64,000 bases of DNA from assembly GCF_900186535.1 (NCBI RefSeq), contig NZ_FYDE01000003.1, positions 124,001 through 188,000 on the forward strand, read 5' to 3'. Positions 55,074 to 63,148 of this stretch are shown here, in pieces. Below the pieces are notes generated by a model that did not search any database, had not been told where the DNA came from, and saw only the letters and a list, made by a program, of their open reading frames with translations. The stretch is from Marasmitruncus massiliensis (GTDB lineage Bacteria; Bacillota; Clostridia; Oscillospirales; Ruminococcaceae). Made by a program: the position numbers and the translations under genes. Numbering within the stretch: the first letter of the stretch is position 1; every line of letters starts with the position of its first letter.

Positions 55074-55676
55074 CTATACCTCCATGAGCATTGCCTTGAT
55101 ATATACTTTATCCGTTTCGTCAAACAATACACGAAGCGTGTCATCAATGATAGGGCGCTGTATCAATAGAGCATTGCCATTTCTTTTAGCAAGTTTTGCA
55201 TCACAAAGGGCACTTTTAATTTTGCTACGAACGCTTGCGAGATTACTCACAGACCACTTTGCAACAACTGTGCTGTTCTGTGCCTTACGCTCTATAAAGT
55301 CTAAAAAATCTTTATCCGTGATCTCGTCAAAACCCGCTTGAAATCTATCTGCATAGACCTCGTACATATATTCAAAAAGTAACCGATCTGCTTTCATCAG
55401 TGCAAGAAACGAAATCAATCTCGCCTCATCATCACGTCCGTGCGCGATAACTTTTAAGAGTGGCTGGTTGATGGTTAGTAGCCGCTTTATCATTCGTAGA
55501 GGTACATCCCGGCGACGCTTTTCTTTATCAAGTTGGTATATGTTTTTCTCCATTGACAACCGAACAATCTCATCGGCATTTTTATTCTCGCATAAAAGTA
55601 ATGCTGTTCTTTTCATCTCGGAAAACATCAGAGGCATATCTTTTATCGAGGAAGTATATTGCAGTTCTTTTGCCAT
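55074..55676 (-). CDS. brxA: BrxA (DUF1819)
   Basis: The 200-residue protein (YTSSIKDMPLMFSEMKRTALLL ... FDEITDKDFLDFIERKAQ ... ALLIQRPIIDDTLRVL) matches BrxA/DUF1819, the first core protein of type I BREX. I chose ATG 55676, preceded by AAGGAGGAAG; earlier in-frame starts lie within the preceding gene. Confidence 0.95.
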   Translation of the reverse strand: MAKELQYTSSIKDMPLMFSEMKRTALLLCENKNADEIVRLSMEKNIYQLDKEKRRRDVPLRMIKRLLTINQPLLKVIAHGRDDEARLISFLALMKADRLLFEYMYEVYADRFQAGFDEITDKDFLDFIERKAQNSTVVAKWSVSNLASVRSKIKSALCDAKLAKRNGNALLIQRPIIDDTLRVLFDETDKVYIKAMLMEV

Positions 55677-55689
55677 AGCCGCTTCCTCC

Positions 55690-55914
55690 TTATTCATCTT
55701 GATTCTCATCTTCAGAAGTTGCCTTATCAGCCGCTCCGCCGCTACGAATCCATTCGTCTATATCACTGACCTTAAACTTCCATTGCCGCCCGACCTTATG
55801 CGCAGGCATATCGCGAAGATTTATCCACTTCAAAATTGTTTCACGGCTTATATCAAGATAGTCGGTTATAAAGTCCATAGAAACCCATTTTTCAACGTTT
55901 TGCTTATTGTCCAC
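55690..55914 (-). CDS. Small excisionase-type HTH protein
   Basis: The 74-residue protein has a MerR/excisionase-like HTH (WVSMDFITDYLDISRETILKWINL, GRQWKFKVSDIDEWI) and an acidic tail. The start is GTG behind GGAAGG. It lies between the ABC-3C ATPase and brxA on the same transcript, 18 bp after the former. It may regulate the BREX operon in place of the WYL-type BrxR seen elsewhere. Confidence 0.8.
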   Translation of the reverse strand: MDNKQNVEKWVSMDFITDYLDISRETILKWINLRDMPAHKVGRQWKFKVSDIDEWIRSGGAADKATSEDENQDE

Positions 55915-55932
55915 TTTGGAACCTTCCTTTCA

Positions 55933-57732
55933 TCACCGAGCATCCATTAAAAATCCGTATCTACCTATTGTCTCATCTTTGGTAAAACGGATGATGGTAG
56001 TGCCATTTCCATAGTCTATTTCAGGGATGTTGTTTTCTATAATGATTGTCTGTACGTTGCTTTGGTTCTCCGTCATGTACTGGAATAGTGCAGTTTTCAT
56101 TGAGTCGGAAGCCTGTTCATCCGATGTGAGTTCTTCACAAGGTTCTGTCAGTGACAGTATGGGTGAATCCACGACCAATAAACCAGGCGAATATTTCGCA
56201 CTCTCTGTCAGGAACGCTGCTAACGCAAGTGCAAAGGCTGTATTGAGAAAAGCACGGTAGCCTTTTCCAAAAGTGCCTTTATCTTTTTCATTGACAAGAA
56301 CATCGAAGCTGCTTAGCCCTAATCGTGCAGAGCCAAACCCCTCATATTTACACGATCTGAGCACATTTTCGATATGTCTATCAAAAACATCTAAAATAGA
56401 GCGGTCAAAGCGGCTTTTGATGCTAAATTCAATTTCTGATTCCTCGTCCTCCATTTCTGCATCAAACAGTTCACTTTTCATGCTGATTTCCAAACTGCTG
56501 ATAAACGAAAACTCATCGTGGACTTCCATAGCCTTACGGTATTCAGCGAGTGTCTTTTTAAGAATGACCGCCCTGGGCTTCAACTCATTGTTGAGTAATT
56601 CCTCGACTGTTTCTTTCTCAGCATTAAGAGAAGCTATTCTACTTTCTATCTCATGGCGCTCGGTAACAAGCTCCGTTTCCGATACACATAAATCCTGAAT
56701 TTGAAGCTGTATTCTATGGAGTTCAGCATGGGAAGCCTCAATGTATGAAGCCTCGCTGTCTATCTCAATATCGTGATCACAGAACGGACATTTTGCGCTG
56801 ACAGGATAGTTTGCTTGACGATATTCTCCCTCAACGATAAATGCTAACCGCCTTACATCTGACTTATATTGGCTCTGCAATGCGATATATCTGCCGTAGA
56901 GTGTATCGCATTCCGTCAATTGCTCGTTGAGTGCGAATATCTGCCGTAAGATATTCTTGTTTCTGCGAGAAGTATCGGCAATGCGATTTTCAGTTTGACT
57001 TATCTCGTCAATAATATCCTCAACTTGAGATTGTAGGTCAATCGAATCGGGCACATCGAAATCATCCAGCGCACCTTTCCGGTCAGCAAAATAAGCAAGC
57101 CGGCCTCTTATGTAATCGGCAACAGCAGCTTTCCGGGCAACGCGTATTTTCTTTTCTTCTCGAGGGTCAGCATCAGCAAAGTCCTCACCTGTTATCAAAT
57201 AGAGTAGAGAGGCAAGCGCTCCAGTAGTCGCAGTGTTTTGATTGGGCAACAGAATAGAAGAGCGCTGGATAATCCTATCTTCCTTTATCAAAAACATATG
57301 TAGGAAATACCGCCATGTAAGGGCTTTCTTTTCAAATGTCTTCTTCCATATAACAGAGTGGCGTTCCTCAATCCCTATGAGCTTTAGCCACAGGTCGGTA
57401 TTGGCATTCAGTTTGCCACTTCTTGTTCCGTATTCACCCGTCTCAACACGCGGGTCGGTGCTGCTAACGCTCAACTTATTGGTATTAAAAAACCGTTCCG
57501 CTGTGACAGTGCCTTGCGATGTTTCAACAATCATCTTGACGCAATCATAGCCCTCTTTAGGGTCGATGGGTATGGTACTTCCGCCAAAAATATAGTCGAT
57601 ACATTCAATGATATAGCTTTTTCCCGTATCAGAAGGACCACAAACAATGTTCAATCCTTTACCAAAGGTAATAATAGAAGGTTCTTTACCTTGACCAGTT
57701 ACTGTCAACTTTTTAATGTAGAATCTATCCAT
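55933..57732 (-). CDS. DUF3732-type SMC-like ATPase (ABC-3C ATPase component)
   Basis: The 599-residue protein has Walker A VCGPSDTGKSYIIECID (about residues 31-47), a central coiled coil with a zinc-hook-like CPFCDHDIEID, and the Walker B region SPGLLVVDSPIL. This is the DUF3732 layout of three-component ABC systems. It is predicted to act on nucleic acid in a defence context. It overlaps the preceding component by eight bases. Confidence 0.8.
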   Translation of the reverse strand: MDRFYIKKLTVTGQGKEPSIITFGKGLNIVCGPSDTGKSYIIECIDYIFGGSTIPIDPKEGYDCVKMIVETSQGTVTAERFFNTNKLSVSSTDPRVETGEYGTRSGKLNANTDLWLKLIGIEERHSVIWKKTFEKKALTWRYFLHMFLIKEDRIIQRSSILLPNQNTATTGALASLLYLITGEDFADADPREEKKIRVARKAAVADYIRGRLAYFADRKGALDDFDVPDSIDLQSQVEDIIDEISQTENRIADTSRRNKNILRQIFALNEQLTECDTLYGRYIALQSQYKSDVRRLAFIVEGEYRQANYPVSAKCPFCDHDIEIDSEASYIEASHAELHRIQLQIQDLCVSETELVTERHEIESRIASLNAEKETVEELLNNELKPRAVILKKTLAEYRKAMEVHDEFSFISSLEISMKSELFDAEMEDEESEIEFSIKSRFDRSILDVFDRHIENVLRSCKYEGFGSARLGLSSFDVLVNEKDKGTFGKGYRAFLNTAFALALAAFLTESAKYSPGLLVVDSPILSLTEPCEELTSDEQASDSMKTALFQYMTENQSNVQTIIIENNIPEIDYGNGTTIIRFTKDETIGRYGFLMDAR

Positions 57733-58186
57733 TATAGTTTCCCCCTCTGAGCGAGGATATTGAGTTTCGATTTATCAATCTCAAAATCTCTCTATCGGTT
57801 TTATCAGCAAAGCTTTCACGCACAATTGCCGCTAATTCACGGTAACTCTGTGCGTAACTGCTTTCAATTTTACCGCAATAATCGCCTCCACTTTTGCTAA
57901 GTGTGTATACAAATCCATCTTGACCCAATTTTACATCTGTAAGTTTTCGAGCTACCAAAGCTTTAAGGGCTTCCTTTACCATCTCTCGGCGCAAAGCAAA
58001 CTCACTGTACTTAAAACTGTTTACGCCATGCAGGTTTTCAGTAGCAATGTCGAAATCCCCGCTATAAACAGTAATAAAGTCTGATGCGGCAATCAAATCT
58101 GCCGTCCACCATTGTAAAGGCGCAGATTCAAGCGTGAGCAACACACGAAGCGAAATTTCAAACGATGTATTAAATATATTATTCAT
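57725..58186 (-). CDS. ABC-3C middle component-like protein
   Basis: The 153-residue protein starts MNNIFNTSFEISLRVLLTLE and has a winged-helix-like core (WWTADLIAASDFITVY ... GVNSFKYSEFALRREMVKEALKALV). Size and order (CTD protein, middle component, DUF3732 ATPase) fit ABC-3C systems. It overlaps both neighbours by eight bases, so the three are coupled. Assignment is by context. Confidence 0.65.
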   Translation of the reverse strand: MNNIFNTSFEISLRVLLTLESAPLQWWTADLIAASDFITVYSGDFDIATENLHGVNSFKYSEFALRREMVKEALKALVARKLTDVKLGQDGFVYTLSKSGGDYCGKIESSYAQSYRELAAIVRESFADKTDREILRLINRNSISSLRGGNYNG

Positions 58187-59180
58187 CACGCACCACCCAG
58201 CTAATTCTGCCATCATTCGCGAGAATGTGGCAGACACCTTTTTTCTCCTTGTTCCCAATCCATTCTGGCAGCTTACTGAGGGAGCACTTGTTTATCTGAA
58301 TGGAAGAAACCTGTGTCATTACCTTTAAAAGACGATCATAGCCGCTTTTATAATCTTGTGAGTGTATGTCAAAGATGCCATCATAGGTTTCTTCTTTGAG
58401 CAATTCGAACTGGTCAGCATCCGATTCTTTGAACACCTCCCGTGTACCGCGACGAATCGTTTCAGCGGCATAGTATTCCTTTCTTCTTTGCCGCAGGTCA
58501 TTATTGTATTTCGGATAACCACTTAATGCTGATCGCGATAACTCGGTGACACCCGCTGCTTCGGCATATGCTTCCAATAATTGAGTTATATATGCCAGTT
58601 CTTCGTCAGTTGGCTCGTTGGGTACAACCATTTCTTTTGGACGAGGATATTTGGAATAGATTTTATTCAATAATGCTATGTCGTCCGGTGCAATCTCTGT
58701 CGCAACCTCCATGTCATATTTGCCAACTGCGGCTTTGTTTGACCTGTTGAGGGCATACAAGTAGACCTCAGACAAGAAACATGAAAGGTCATCTTTATCA
58801 ACAAGAGATAACAGGTCTTTCTTCTTGTTTGGTGCGATGCTCATATCACCATCAATTAGCCTGCGCAGGCTTTCTTTCATATCTTCAATTTGCGTAGGCT
58901 TCAAGTAGGGAACCACCTTTGAGACAAAACTCTCTGGCATAGACTCTATAATCTTTTCAGTTGATGCAAGTGCAATAATGTCCCCATGTACGTCATCTTT
59001 GAAGTTAAATAACCTGCTGATTTTTTTAGCACTCGTTGAGTAATCGGGGCTTAATTGCCCATCCAAAGCCTTATCTGTTATTAAGCCCATTAGCAATTCA
59101 GCGACAGCCTGATTGCTATCGGGCTTTTGTATTGCGCTTTGCACTATCCTTGCAAATGTCCCAAAACATAAGCTATTCAT
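58179..59180 (-). CDS. ABC-3C C-terminal-domain component-like protein
   Basis: The 333-residue soluble protein has no motif I can name with certainty. It has a helical N-terminal half and an acidic C-terminal domain. Its place at the head of the ABC-3C set, directly behind a consensus promoter and a GGGAGTGG ribosome site, supports the role of variable effector/sensor component. Confidence 0.55.
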   Translation of the reverse strand: MNSLCFGTFARIVQSAIQKPDSNQAVAELLMGLITDKALDGQLSPDYSTSAKKISRLFNFKDDVHGDIIALASTEKIIESMPESFVSKVVPYLKPTQIEDMKESLRRLIDGDMSIAPNKKKDLLSLVDKDDLSCFLSEVYLYALNRSNKAAVGKYDMEVATEIAPDDIALLNKIYSKYPRPKEMVVPNEPTDEELAYITQLLEAYAEAAGVTELSRSALSGYPKYNNDLRQRRKEYYAAETIRRGTREVFKESDADQFELLKEETYDGIFDIHSQDYKSGYDRLLKVMTQVSSIQINKCSLSKLPEWIGNKEKKGVCHILANDGRISWVVRDE

Positions 59181-59339
59181 TAGCTGCCACTCCCTTATCG
59201 GAAAATTTGAGGTAAAAACAGGGGAAACACAGGGGAAAGGAATTTTCGGACAACCCTGTTATTCTTATATCAACGGTTAGCGAAGTTTGGCACAGCAATA
59301 AACTACAACTAAATCCGAAGATATTTATAATTAAACAAT

Positions 59340-59368
59340 ATTATATTGCTCTATTAGATAAATGTCAA
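59340..59368 (-). promoter_or_regulatory. Consensus promoter of the defence island
   Basis: On the - strand: -35 TTGACA (59363-59368), 17-bp spacer, -10 TATAAT (59340-59345). The leader to the first gene is about 150 bases. The palindrome GTGTAATTACAC (59389-59400) lies 20 bp upstream and could be an operator. All genes down to brxL follow with small gaps. The rest of 59181-59452 shows no gene. Confidence 0.85.
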
Positions 59369-59455
59369 CATTTATACTATTTATTGAAGTGTAATTACAC
59401 ACTAATCGACTTTAATCGTTGATTAGAATTTGGGACTAAAAAGGAGGGAACTGTG

Positions 59456-59659
59456 GTGGAAAAAGATATTCGTACAAAACACGGAAAGCTCATTGGCAAG
59501 CTTGATGAACTGGCGGGTATTCTCAGCATTAAGGACGGAAACAAGATAACATTCATTGAAATACCGCCGGACGGACTTAATCTTAGCTATACCGCCGGTG
59601 ATGGAATTACAGAAAAAATCCATATTGAATTTGAAAAGAGTAATCACCAAGTAGCATAG
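59456..59659 (+). CDS. Small hypothetical protein
   Basis: The 67-residue product (KHGKLIGKLDELAGILSIKDGNK, IEIPPDGLNLSYTAGDGIT) has no known motif. The start is GTG 59456 (or 59453) behind AGGAGGG. It is divergent from the defence island. A strong hairpin follows it. Confidence 0.55.
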   Translation: MEKDIRTKHGKLIGKLDELAGILSIKDGNKITFIEIPPDGLNLSYTAGDGITEKIHIEFEKSNHQVA

Positions 59660-59691
59660 CGTTTACTATATCCAAGTCCGCCAGATTGCTT

Positions 59692-59745
59692 AGACGACAG
59701 CGCGGAGGAACACCCAACCGGGTGAACCTCGCCTGCCGTCTTTTT
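59692..59745 (+). terminator. Terminator after small gene
   Basis: A long imperfect stem (AGACG-CAG-GCG-AGG ... CCT-CGC-CTG-CGTCT) is followed by TTTTTATT. Confidence 0.75.
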
Positions 59746-59898
59746 ATTATTTAAAAAGTGCGGTGTGAGGTTCCCATAAAAAGGAGCTGGCACCGTGACT
59801 ACATATCCATTACACCACATCTTTGTTAATGTACGAGCCCCTCCGCTTCTGACGTTTTGATTCACCATCAAAATTTCAGAAAGACGGAGGAAAGCCTT

Positions 59899-60366
59899 AT
59901 GGCATTTAATTACGCAAAGGAAAAACGAGATTTTGACCGTGAATGGTCGAAGCTGCGCGACGAGTACAAAGCCGTGGGCATGACCACAGCGGACATTGAA
60001 GAGCTGTATAAATTTGATCTGAACTGGTTTTGCAGCCGCCGCAGATTTATGAACCATACGCAGAGCCTCCCGGCAGAGGTCATTGCCGGAGAGGACAGCC
60101 GAGAGCAGTCCTCACTGCTTCGTAAGTTCGCGACTTTTTCTGTCAGCCTTGATGAATCTGCAATGGGCGGCAGATACGGCTGGGTGGAGGAAATTGATAA
60201 TCCTCGCCTGTTGGACAAGCTTCGAAAGCTCTCATATGAGGACTTGGAGCTACTGACACTGCTCGCTATAGACGGACATACACAGACAGAAATCGCACTT
60301 TTCAAAGGCTGTTCACAGAACGCCATTTCAAAAAAATACCTCAGAATTAAAAAAGTTTTGAAATAG
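59899..60366 (+). CDS. Sigma-70 region 4-like regulator
   Basis: The 155-residue protein ends in an HTH of the sigma region 4/response-regulator kind (LSYEDLELLTLLAIDGHTQTEIALFKGCSQNAISKKYLRIKKVL). The N-terminal part is helical and lacks region 2 motifs, so it may not be a full sigma factor. It is common before integrase modules of clostridial elements. GGAGG precedes ATG 59899. Confidence 0.75.
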   Translation: MAFNYAKEKRDFDREWSKLRDEYKAVGMTTADIEELYKFDLNWFCSRRRFMNHTQSLPAEVIAGEDSREQSSLLRKFATFSVSLDESAMGGRYGWVEEIDNPRLLDKLRKLSYEDLELLTLLAIDGHTQTEIALFKGCSQNAISKKYLRIKKVLK

Positions 60367-60372
60367 GGTTGT

Positions 60373-60416
60373 AGAAAAGGGCTTCTCGCTGCCTACGCAG
60401 TGAGGGGCTCTTTTCT
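60373..60416 (+). terminator. Intrinsic terminator
   Basis: The outer stem AGAAAAG/CTTTTCT and inner stem CTCGCTGC/GCAGTGAG end the sigma-like gene with TTTTCT. Confidence 0.8.
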
Positions 60417-60432
60417 CATTCCCCCACCGCAC

Positions 60433-60919
60433 CTTGAAAACTGAATATCCGATGACCTAAATACGTTAGCTGACGGTTCCGTGACGAGCGGAGCAGCGAC
60501 CTCGGAGGATGCGCCAAGACCACCTGTGGGTTACAGCAGAAAAAACGAAACCACTATTTCACTTGTTCGTGTTGTTTTCTGCCATACCCATCAAAGACGG
60601 CCAAATAAGGTGCAAAGCGTTACCCATCCGACCGTAAAACAGGCTTTGGCAGCCTGTTTCGCAATGATCCCGTCAGCCTACAATGATACTTCTGTCCCGT
60701 CCTAAAGTCGAGCGTGAAAAAACCGTCGCAACAAAGGAGGGCAGCCAGCGGAGATCCCGGTGGGGGTGAAAGTCCCATGATGCGGTGTAGCTAACCGCAG
60801 TTTAGGTTGTCGCCATTTCGTGCTTGGGGAGTAGTGTCGAATTAAGCACAGAAAAAGTAAGACTTAATGTTAGAAGCAATGGGGATCGCTCTGCCCAAAA
60901 CAGGGCGATCCCTATTTTT
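60433..60919 (+). ncRNA. Candidate structured RNA region
   Basis: The gap 60367-60953 has no convincing gene. It contains at least six stem-loops: TGGGT..GCAGAAAA / TTTTCTGC..ACCCA (60527-60590), AAACAGGCT/AGCCTGTTT (60637-60659), TGGG/CCCA (60761-60777), TGCGGT/ACCGCA (60781-60799), GTGCTT/AAGCAC (60820-60849), and the terminator GGGATCGC-t-CTG/CAG-g-GCGATCCC with TATTTTTG (60881-60919). A weak promoter (TTGAAA, 18 bp, TAAATA) starts near 60433. The segment GGGGTGAAAGTCCC recalls group II intron domain I, so a remnant is an alternative. Confidence 0.45.
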
Positions 60920-60953
60920 GTGATATTAAGAATATCAAAGGAGGTTACATATC

Positions 60954-61322
60954 ATGCAGAAAGAGAAAACTGATATTTATCGTGGCGAAGTGTACTTTGC
61001 TGATTTAAGTCCCGTTATTGGATCAGAGCAAGGAGGTGTTCGTCCGGTATTGGTTTTGCAAAACAATATTGGAAACCGATATAGCCCCACAATTATAGTT
61101 GCAGCAATTACGGCTCAGTATAAAAAGCCTCTTCCCACTCATGTGGAAATCCATGGGGTTGACACATTGAGTAAACGCTCCGTAGCTTTGTTAGAACAGA
61201 TACGAACCATTGACCGTAGCCGGCTTAGGGAGCGTGTGGGCAGGCTTAACAATCAATCCCTTAGCAGAGTTGATGAGGCACTGAAAATCAGCGTCGGGCT
61301 TACCCCGGCGCATTTTTTATAA
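60954..61322 (+). CDS. MazF/PemK-like protein
   Basis: The 122-residue protein has the MazF fold signature: [56 protein letters not shown]. MazF toxins cut mRNA at short sites. No MazE-like antitoxin gene lies directly upstream, where a structured RNA and terminator are found instead. The gene downstream is a 51-residue ORF. AAAGGAGG precedes the ATG. Confidence 0.88.
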   Translation: MQKEKTDIYRGEVYFADLSPVIGSEQGGVRPVLVLQNNIGNRYSPTIIVAAITAQYKKPLPTHVEIHGVDTLSKRSVALLEQIRTIDRSRLRERVGRLNNQSLSRVDEALKISVGLTPAHFL

Positions 61323-61341
61323 CCGAAACGGAGGAATCTTC

Positions 61342-61497
61342 ATGCAGATAGAAAAAATCAGCCAAAACCAGTTTGCAGTGATGGTAGAGATGCTTTTTAC
61401 TCTGCTTCAAAAGGGTATCATCACCCGAGCGGAGGCGGACAAAACGGCTCAACGCATTGCTTCTCAAAATGAACTCGCATTTATTTATCTTTGGTAG
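61342..61497 (+). CDS. 51-residue protein between MazF-like and recombinase genes
   Basis: ATG 61342 is behind ACGGAGGAATCTTC, 19 bases after the mazF-like stop. The product is a helical hairpin-like peptide (ISQNQFAVMVEMLFTLLQKGII, ADKTAQRIASQNELAFIYLW). Such short ORFs lie in front of serine recombinases in many clostridial elements. It could be an antitoxin in the reverse order or a recombination factor; neither is shown. Confidence 0.6.
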   Translation: MQIEKISQNQFAVMVEMLFTLLQKGIITRAEADKTAQRIASQNELAFIYLW

Positions 61498-61563
61498 GAT
61501 TGGGTATAGCTTTTGAACTCTCGTTGTGGTAGTGTTGGTGACTAAGAAAGGAGGCGAAAAACC

Positions 61564-63144
61564 ATGAATACATTGATAACACAGGGCTCCAGTGCTCTGA
61601 CTCCCGAAAGGGAAATTATACGCATAAAGGCAACCGCAACGGAAATTCACACAAAGCTCCGTGTTGCAGGATATGCCCGTGTCAGCAGTGACTCCGCCGA
61701 TCAGCTTAACTCTTTTTCTGCCCAGGTCAACTACTACCAAAGGCTGATAGAGAAAAACAGTGGCTGGGAGCTTGCTGAGATTTATGCGGACGAAGCGGTT
61801 TCGGGCGTATCCACCGACAAGCGAGATGATTTTAGTAGAATGCTTGCCGATTGTCAAAAGGGCAAAATCGACCGTATCATCACCAAGTCCACCAGCCGCT
61901 TCGCACGAAATACGCTGGATGCCATCCGCGTCATTCGAGAGCTGAAGGATATGGGCGTAACGGTTTACTTCGAAAAGGAAAACCTTGATACCGCAACGCT
62001 GACCAGTGAAAACCTACTGACCCTATACTCCCTGTTCGCACAAGAAGAATCGCTCAGTATTTCGAAGAACTGCAAAAAAGGCAATCGGATGCGAATGGAA
62101 AAAGGTGTCTATGTGTCCTCGAATCCTCCCTACGGTTATCGGCTCATAGAGAATCAGCTTGTAGTCTACGAACCAGAGGTAGAGATTGTCTGCAGGATTT
62201 TTACTGAATATCTCGGCGGAAGCAGCATTACACGCATCGCACAGGTATTGATGGAGGATGCAGTCCCGTTTAAAAACGGAAGAATGAAGTGGCGGCATCA
62301 AGCCATTTCCAACATTATTAAAAATGAACGTTACGTCGGGGATATGCTCCTGCAAAAGACATATAGCGAAGATGCCTTGCCATACCGCAAATGCAAAAAT
62401 AAGGGTGAGCTTCCCAAATACTATGTGAGAAACACCCATGAACCCATTGTAGAGCGCATCCAGTATGAGCTGGCAAATATTCTGCTGAAAGAGCGCGGCG
62501 AACATATCAACAGCGAATGTGGAGAATATCCACTCAGCCGCAAAATCAGGTGCAAAGAATGCGACACAGCCTACCGCAGAAAGATCACCAATCAAATCCC
62601 ATATTGGGTGTGCCGCCAGCATGACAACAATAAAGCTGACTGTGGTGGTGAACGTCTCAGAGAAGATACTGTGCATGAAGCATTTGTTAGACTATACAAC
62701 AAGCTCAAACAGAATTACGCCGGTATCCTTCTGCCAATGCTCTCGGGACTTGAAAAATTGCAGGAGCTAAAAACCAGAAACAATCCCGAGATTAGCACCC
62801 TCAACAAACAAATAGCAGAGCTTTCCGAGCAGAATCATGTGATGAATGGACTACTGTCCAAAGGCATCCTTGATTCTGCTCTTTTTATATCCCAAACCGA
62901 TGAGCTGAACCGCAAAATCCGGTCGCTCAAGGTGGCAAAGGCAAGACTGCTTTCCGAGCAGGAATCAGATGGTGTGCTGGATAAAACAGAGGATTTGGTG
63001 GAAATCATGGAAAACGGTCCCGACCGCATCAGCGGGATGGAAACCACACTTTTTCATGAGATGGTGGAGAAAATCATTGCTCACGACACTCAAACCGTAG
63101 ATTTTATCTTAATAGGCGGCTTGGTGCTGACAGAAAGGTTGTGA
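61564..63144 (+). CDS. Large serine recombinase (integrase/excisionase of the element)
   Basis: The 526-residue protein has the resolvase catalytic domain (VAGYARVSSDSADQLNSFSAQ with the nucleophile Ser, ITKSTSRFARN), a recombinase domain (NPPYGYRLIENQLVVYEPEVE), a zinc ribbon (CKECDTAYRRK ... CRQHDNNKADC) and a C-terminal coiled coil. It should integrate and excise the element. AAAGGAGGCG precedes ATG 61564. Confidence 0.94.
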   Translation: MNTLITQGSSALTPEREIIRIKATATEIHTKLRVAGYARVSSDSADQLNSFSAQVNYYQRLIEKNSGWELAEIYADEAVSGVSTDKRDDFSRMLADCQKGKIDRIITKSTSRFARNTLDAIRVIRELKDMGVTVYFEKENLDTATLTSENLLTLYSLFAQEESLSISKNCKKGNRMRMEKGVYVSSNPPYGYRLIENQLVVYEPEVEIVCRIFTEYLGGSSITRIAQVLMEDAVPFKNGRMKWRHQAISNIIKNERYVGDMLLQKTYSEDALPYRKCKNKGELPKYYVRNTHEPIVERIQYELANILLKERGEHINSECGEYPLSRKIRCKECDTAYRRKITNQIPYWVCRQHDNNKADCGGERLREDTVHEAFVRLYNKLKQNYAGILLPMLSGLEKLQELKTRNNPEISTLNKQIAELSEQNHVMNGLLSKGILDSALFISQTDELNRKIRSLKVAKARLLSEQESDGVLDKTEDLVEIMENGPDRISGMETTLFHEMVEKIIAHDTQTVDFILIGGLVLTERL

Positions 63145-63148
63145 AGAT

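Noticed and set aside
60481-60705. 74-codon GTG-initiated frame in the hairpin-dense region
   Set aside because: No ribosome site, no protein-like composition, and two perfect hairpins cross it; a structured RNA explains the region better.
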